DNA from: JBBDKV01 sp040879165
Lineage (GTDB): Bacteria; Patescibacteriota; Microgenomatia; UBA1400; PJMF01
DNA: 6,897 nt
Assembly (NCBI GenBank): GCA_040879165.1
Contig: JBBDKV010000008.1
Location: 1 to 6,897, forward strand
Direction of reading: 5' to 3'
Shown here: positions 6,494 to 6,897 of the stretch, piece after piece
Position numbering within the stretch: the stretch's first letter is position 1
How the letters are laid out: each line of letters starts with the position of its first letter
Notes under the pieces: model-generated
What the model was told of the DNA's origin: nothing
Seen by the model: only the letters and a program-made list of their open reading frames with translations
The model's database searches: none
Made by a program: the position numbers and the translations under genes

Positions 6494-6897
6494 CTACTGA
6501 AACCAGCGTGCTCGACCAAGCGTGTAACCGAGTGCTGATTCTGGACGTTCGCTCAGTTGCTTAGCTGGAACACCTGCCATAATTGCTCGTTCAGGCACAT
6601 CTTTGGTCACAACAGCTCCGGCAGCAATTACTGCACCTCGACCAATTTTGACACCTGGCAAGATGATGCTTCGTGGTCCGATAAATACATACTCTTCGAT
6701 GACTACCTTTTCTTCAACAGCTTTCATTTGAGGATCGGTGATATCGTGCTCGCTGGTCCAGATCATCACGTCAGAGGCAATATCAACGTGATCGCCAATG
6801 CTGAGACCACCTTGAGAGTTTGGTAGCTGTTTTCTGCCATCAAGTGATGCTTTCTCTCCAATGATGCTGTCTTGGCCGATGGTGATGTGGCGCGGAT
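6494..6897 (-). CDS. Left-handed beta-helix (hexapeptide-repeat) sugar O-acyltransferase, 5' end missing
   Basis: The C-terminal 133 residues are present; the start lies beyond the right edge, so the frame is open from position 6895. Imperfect hexapeptide repeats with I/V/L every sixth residue are visible: HITIGQ, SIIGEK, LSIGDHVDIASDVMI, then YVFIGPRSIILPGVKIGRG and AVIAAGAVVTKDVPE. The GVPAKQL ending of the helix is typical of the WbbJ / maltose O-acetyltransferase / NodL branch. The His in WTSEHDI is the expected catalytic base for acyl transfer from acetyl-CoA. The protein ends in a short tail, RPESALGYTLGRARWFQ, after the helix. It should be a cytoplasmic trimer that O-acetylates a sugar of the glycan or of a nucleotide-sugar precursor. 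An internal ATG at 6769 is not the true start, since the beta-helix repeats run upstream of it in the same frame. It is 28 nt upstream of the GT2 gene and is the most upstream gene seen in the operon. N-acetylation of an amino sugar is an alternative activity. Confidence 0.88.
   Translation of the reverse strand, partial: PRHITIGQDSIIGEKASLDGRKQLPNSQGGLSIGDHVDIASDVMIWTSEHDITDPQMKAVEEKVVIEEYVFIGPRSIILPGVKIGRGAVIAAGAVVTKDVPERAIMAGVPAKQLSERPESALGYTLGRARWFQ

Noticed and set aside
6557..6826. Plus-strand 89-codon frame opposite the acyltransferase
   Set aside because: The beta-helix repeats on the minus strand explain the region; periodic hexapeptide codons tend to leave the reverse frame open.

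Overview
The window is one continuous run of minus-strand genes for surface-glycan synthesis. It reads from a sugar O-acyltransferase, cut off at the right edge, through five complete genes to the first 38 codons of a membrane protein cut off at the left edge. There are no plus-strand genes, RNA genes, mobile elements, CRISPR arrays or convincing terminators. The genes are packed very tightly: junctions are a 28-nt gap, a 3- or 24-nt gap depending on the ligase start, a 4-nt ATGA overlap, a 7-nt gap, a 1-nt TAATG overlap and a 4-nt ATGA overlap. This looks like the inside of one operon whose promoter and terminator lie outside the window.

In transcription order (right to left) the genes are: a left-handed beta-helix acyltransferase (6494-6897, 5' end missing); a GT2 glycosyltransferase of the rhamnosyltransferase-like type (5485-6465); a polytopic O-antigen-ligase/Wzy_C-family protein with an unusual long charged loop (3640-5460); a polytopic GT-C (GT39/ArnT/PMT-like) glycosyltransferase (2207-3643); a GT4 glycosyltransferase (991-2199); a second GT2 enzyme (113-991); and the start of a membrane protein (1-116).

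Inferred division of labour: the two GT2 enzymes and the GT4 enzyme build a lipid-linked oligosaccharide on the cytoplasmic face, the acyltransferase decorates a sugar, the GT-C enzyme adds sugar from a polyprenyl-phosphate donor on the outer face, and the ligase-family protein polymerises the glycan or moves it to its final acceptor. No nucleotide-sugar synthesis genes, flippase or initiating phosphoglycosyltransferase are visible, although the left-edge membrane protein could be one of the membrane partners.

The organism is a bacterium of moderate-to-low GC by eye, using TGA as a stop (two genes end in ATGA overlaps), so it does not use the UGA-glycine code of Gracilibacteria and Absconditabacteria. 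The tightly overlapped glycosyltransferase operon, scarcity of Shine-Dalgarno sequences and ligase-family protein with a DNNFL motif would fit a candidate-phyla-radiation (Patescibacteria) genome. That is an impression, not a demonstration. I see no clearly novel system. The points most worth checking are the ligase-family protein (acidic loop, no His at the expected position), the GT-C enzyme's FRQADT motif and the lack of ribosome binding sites.
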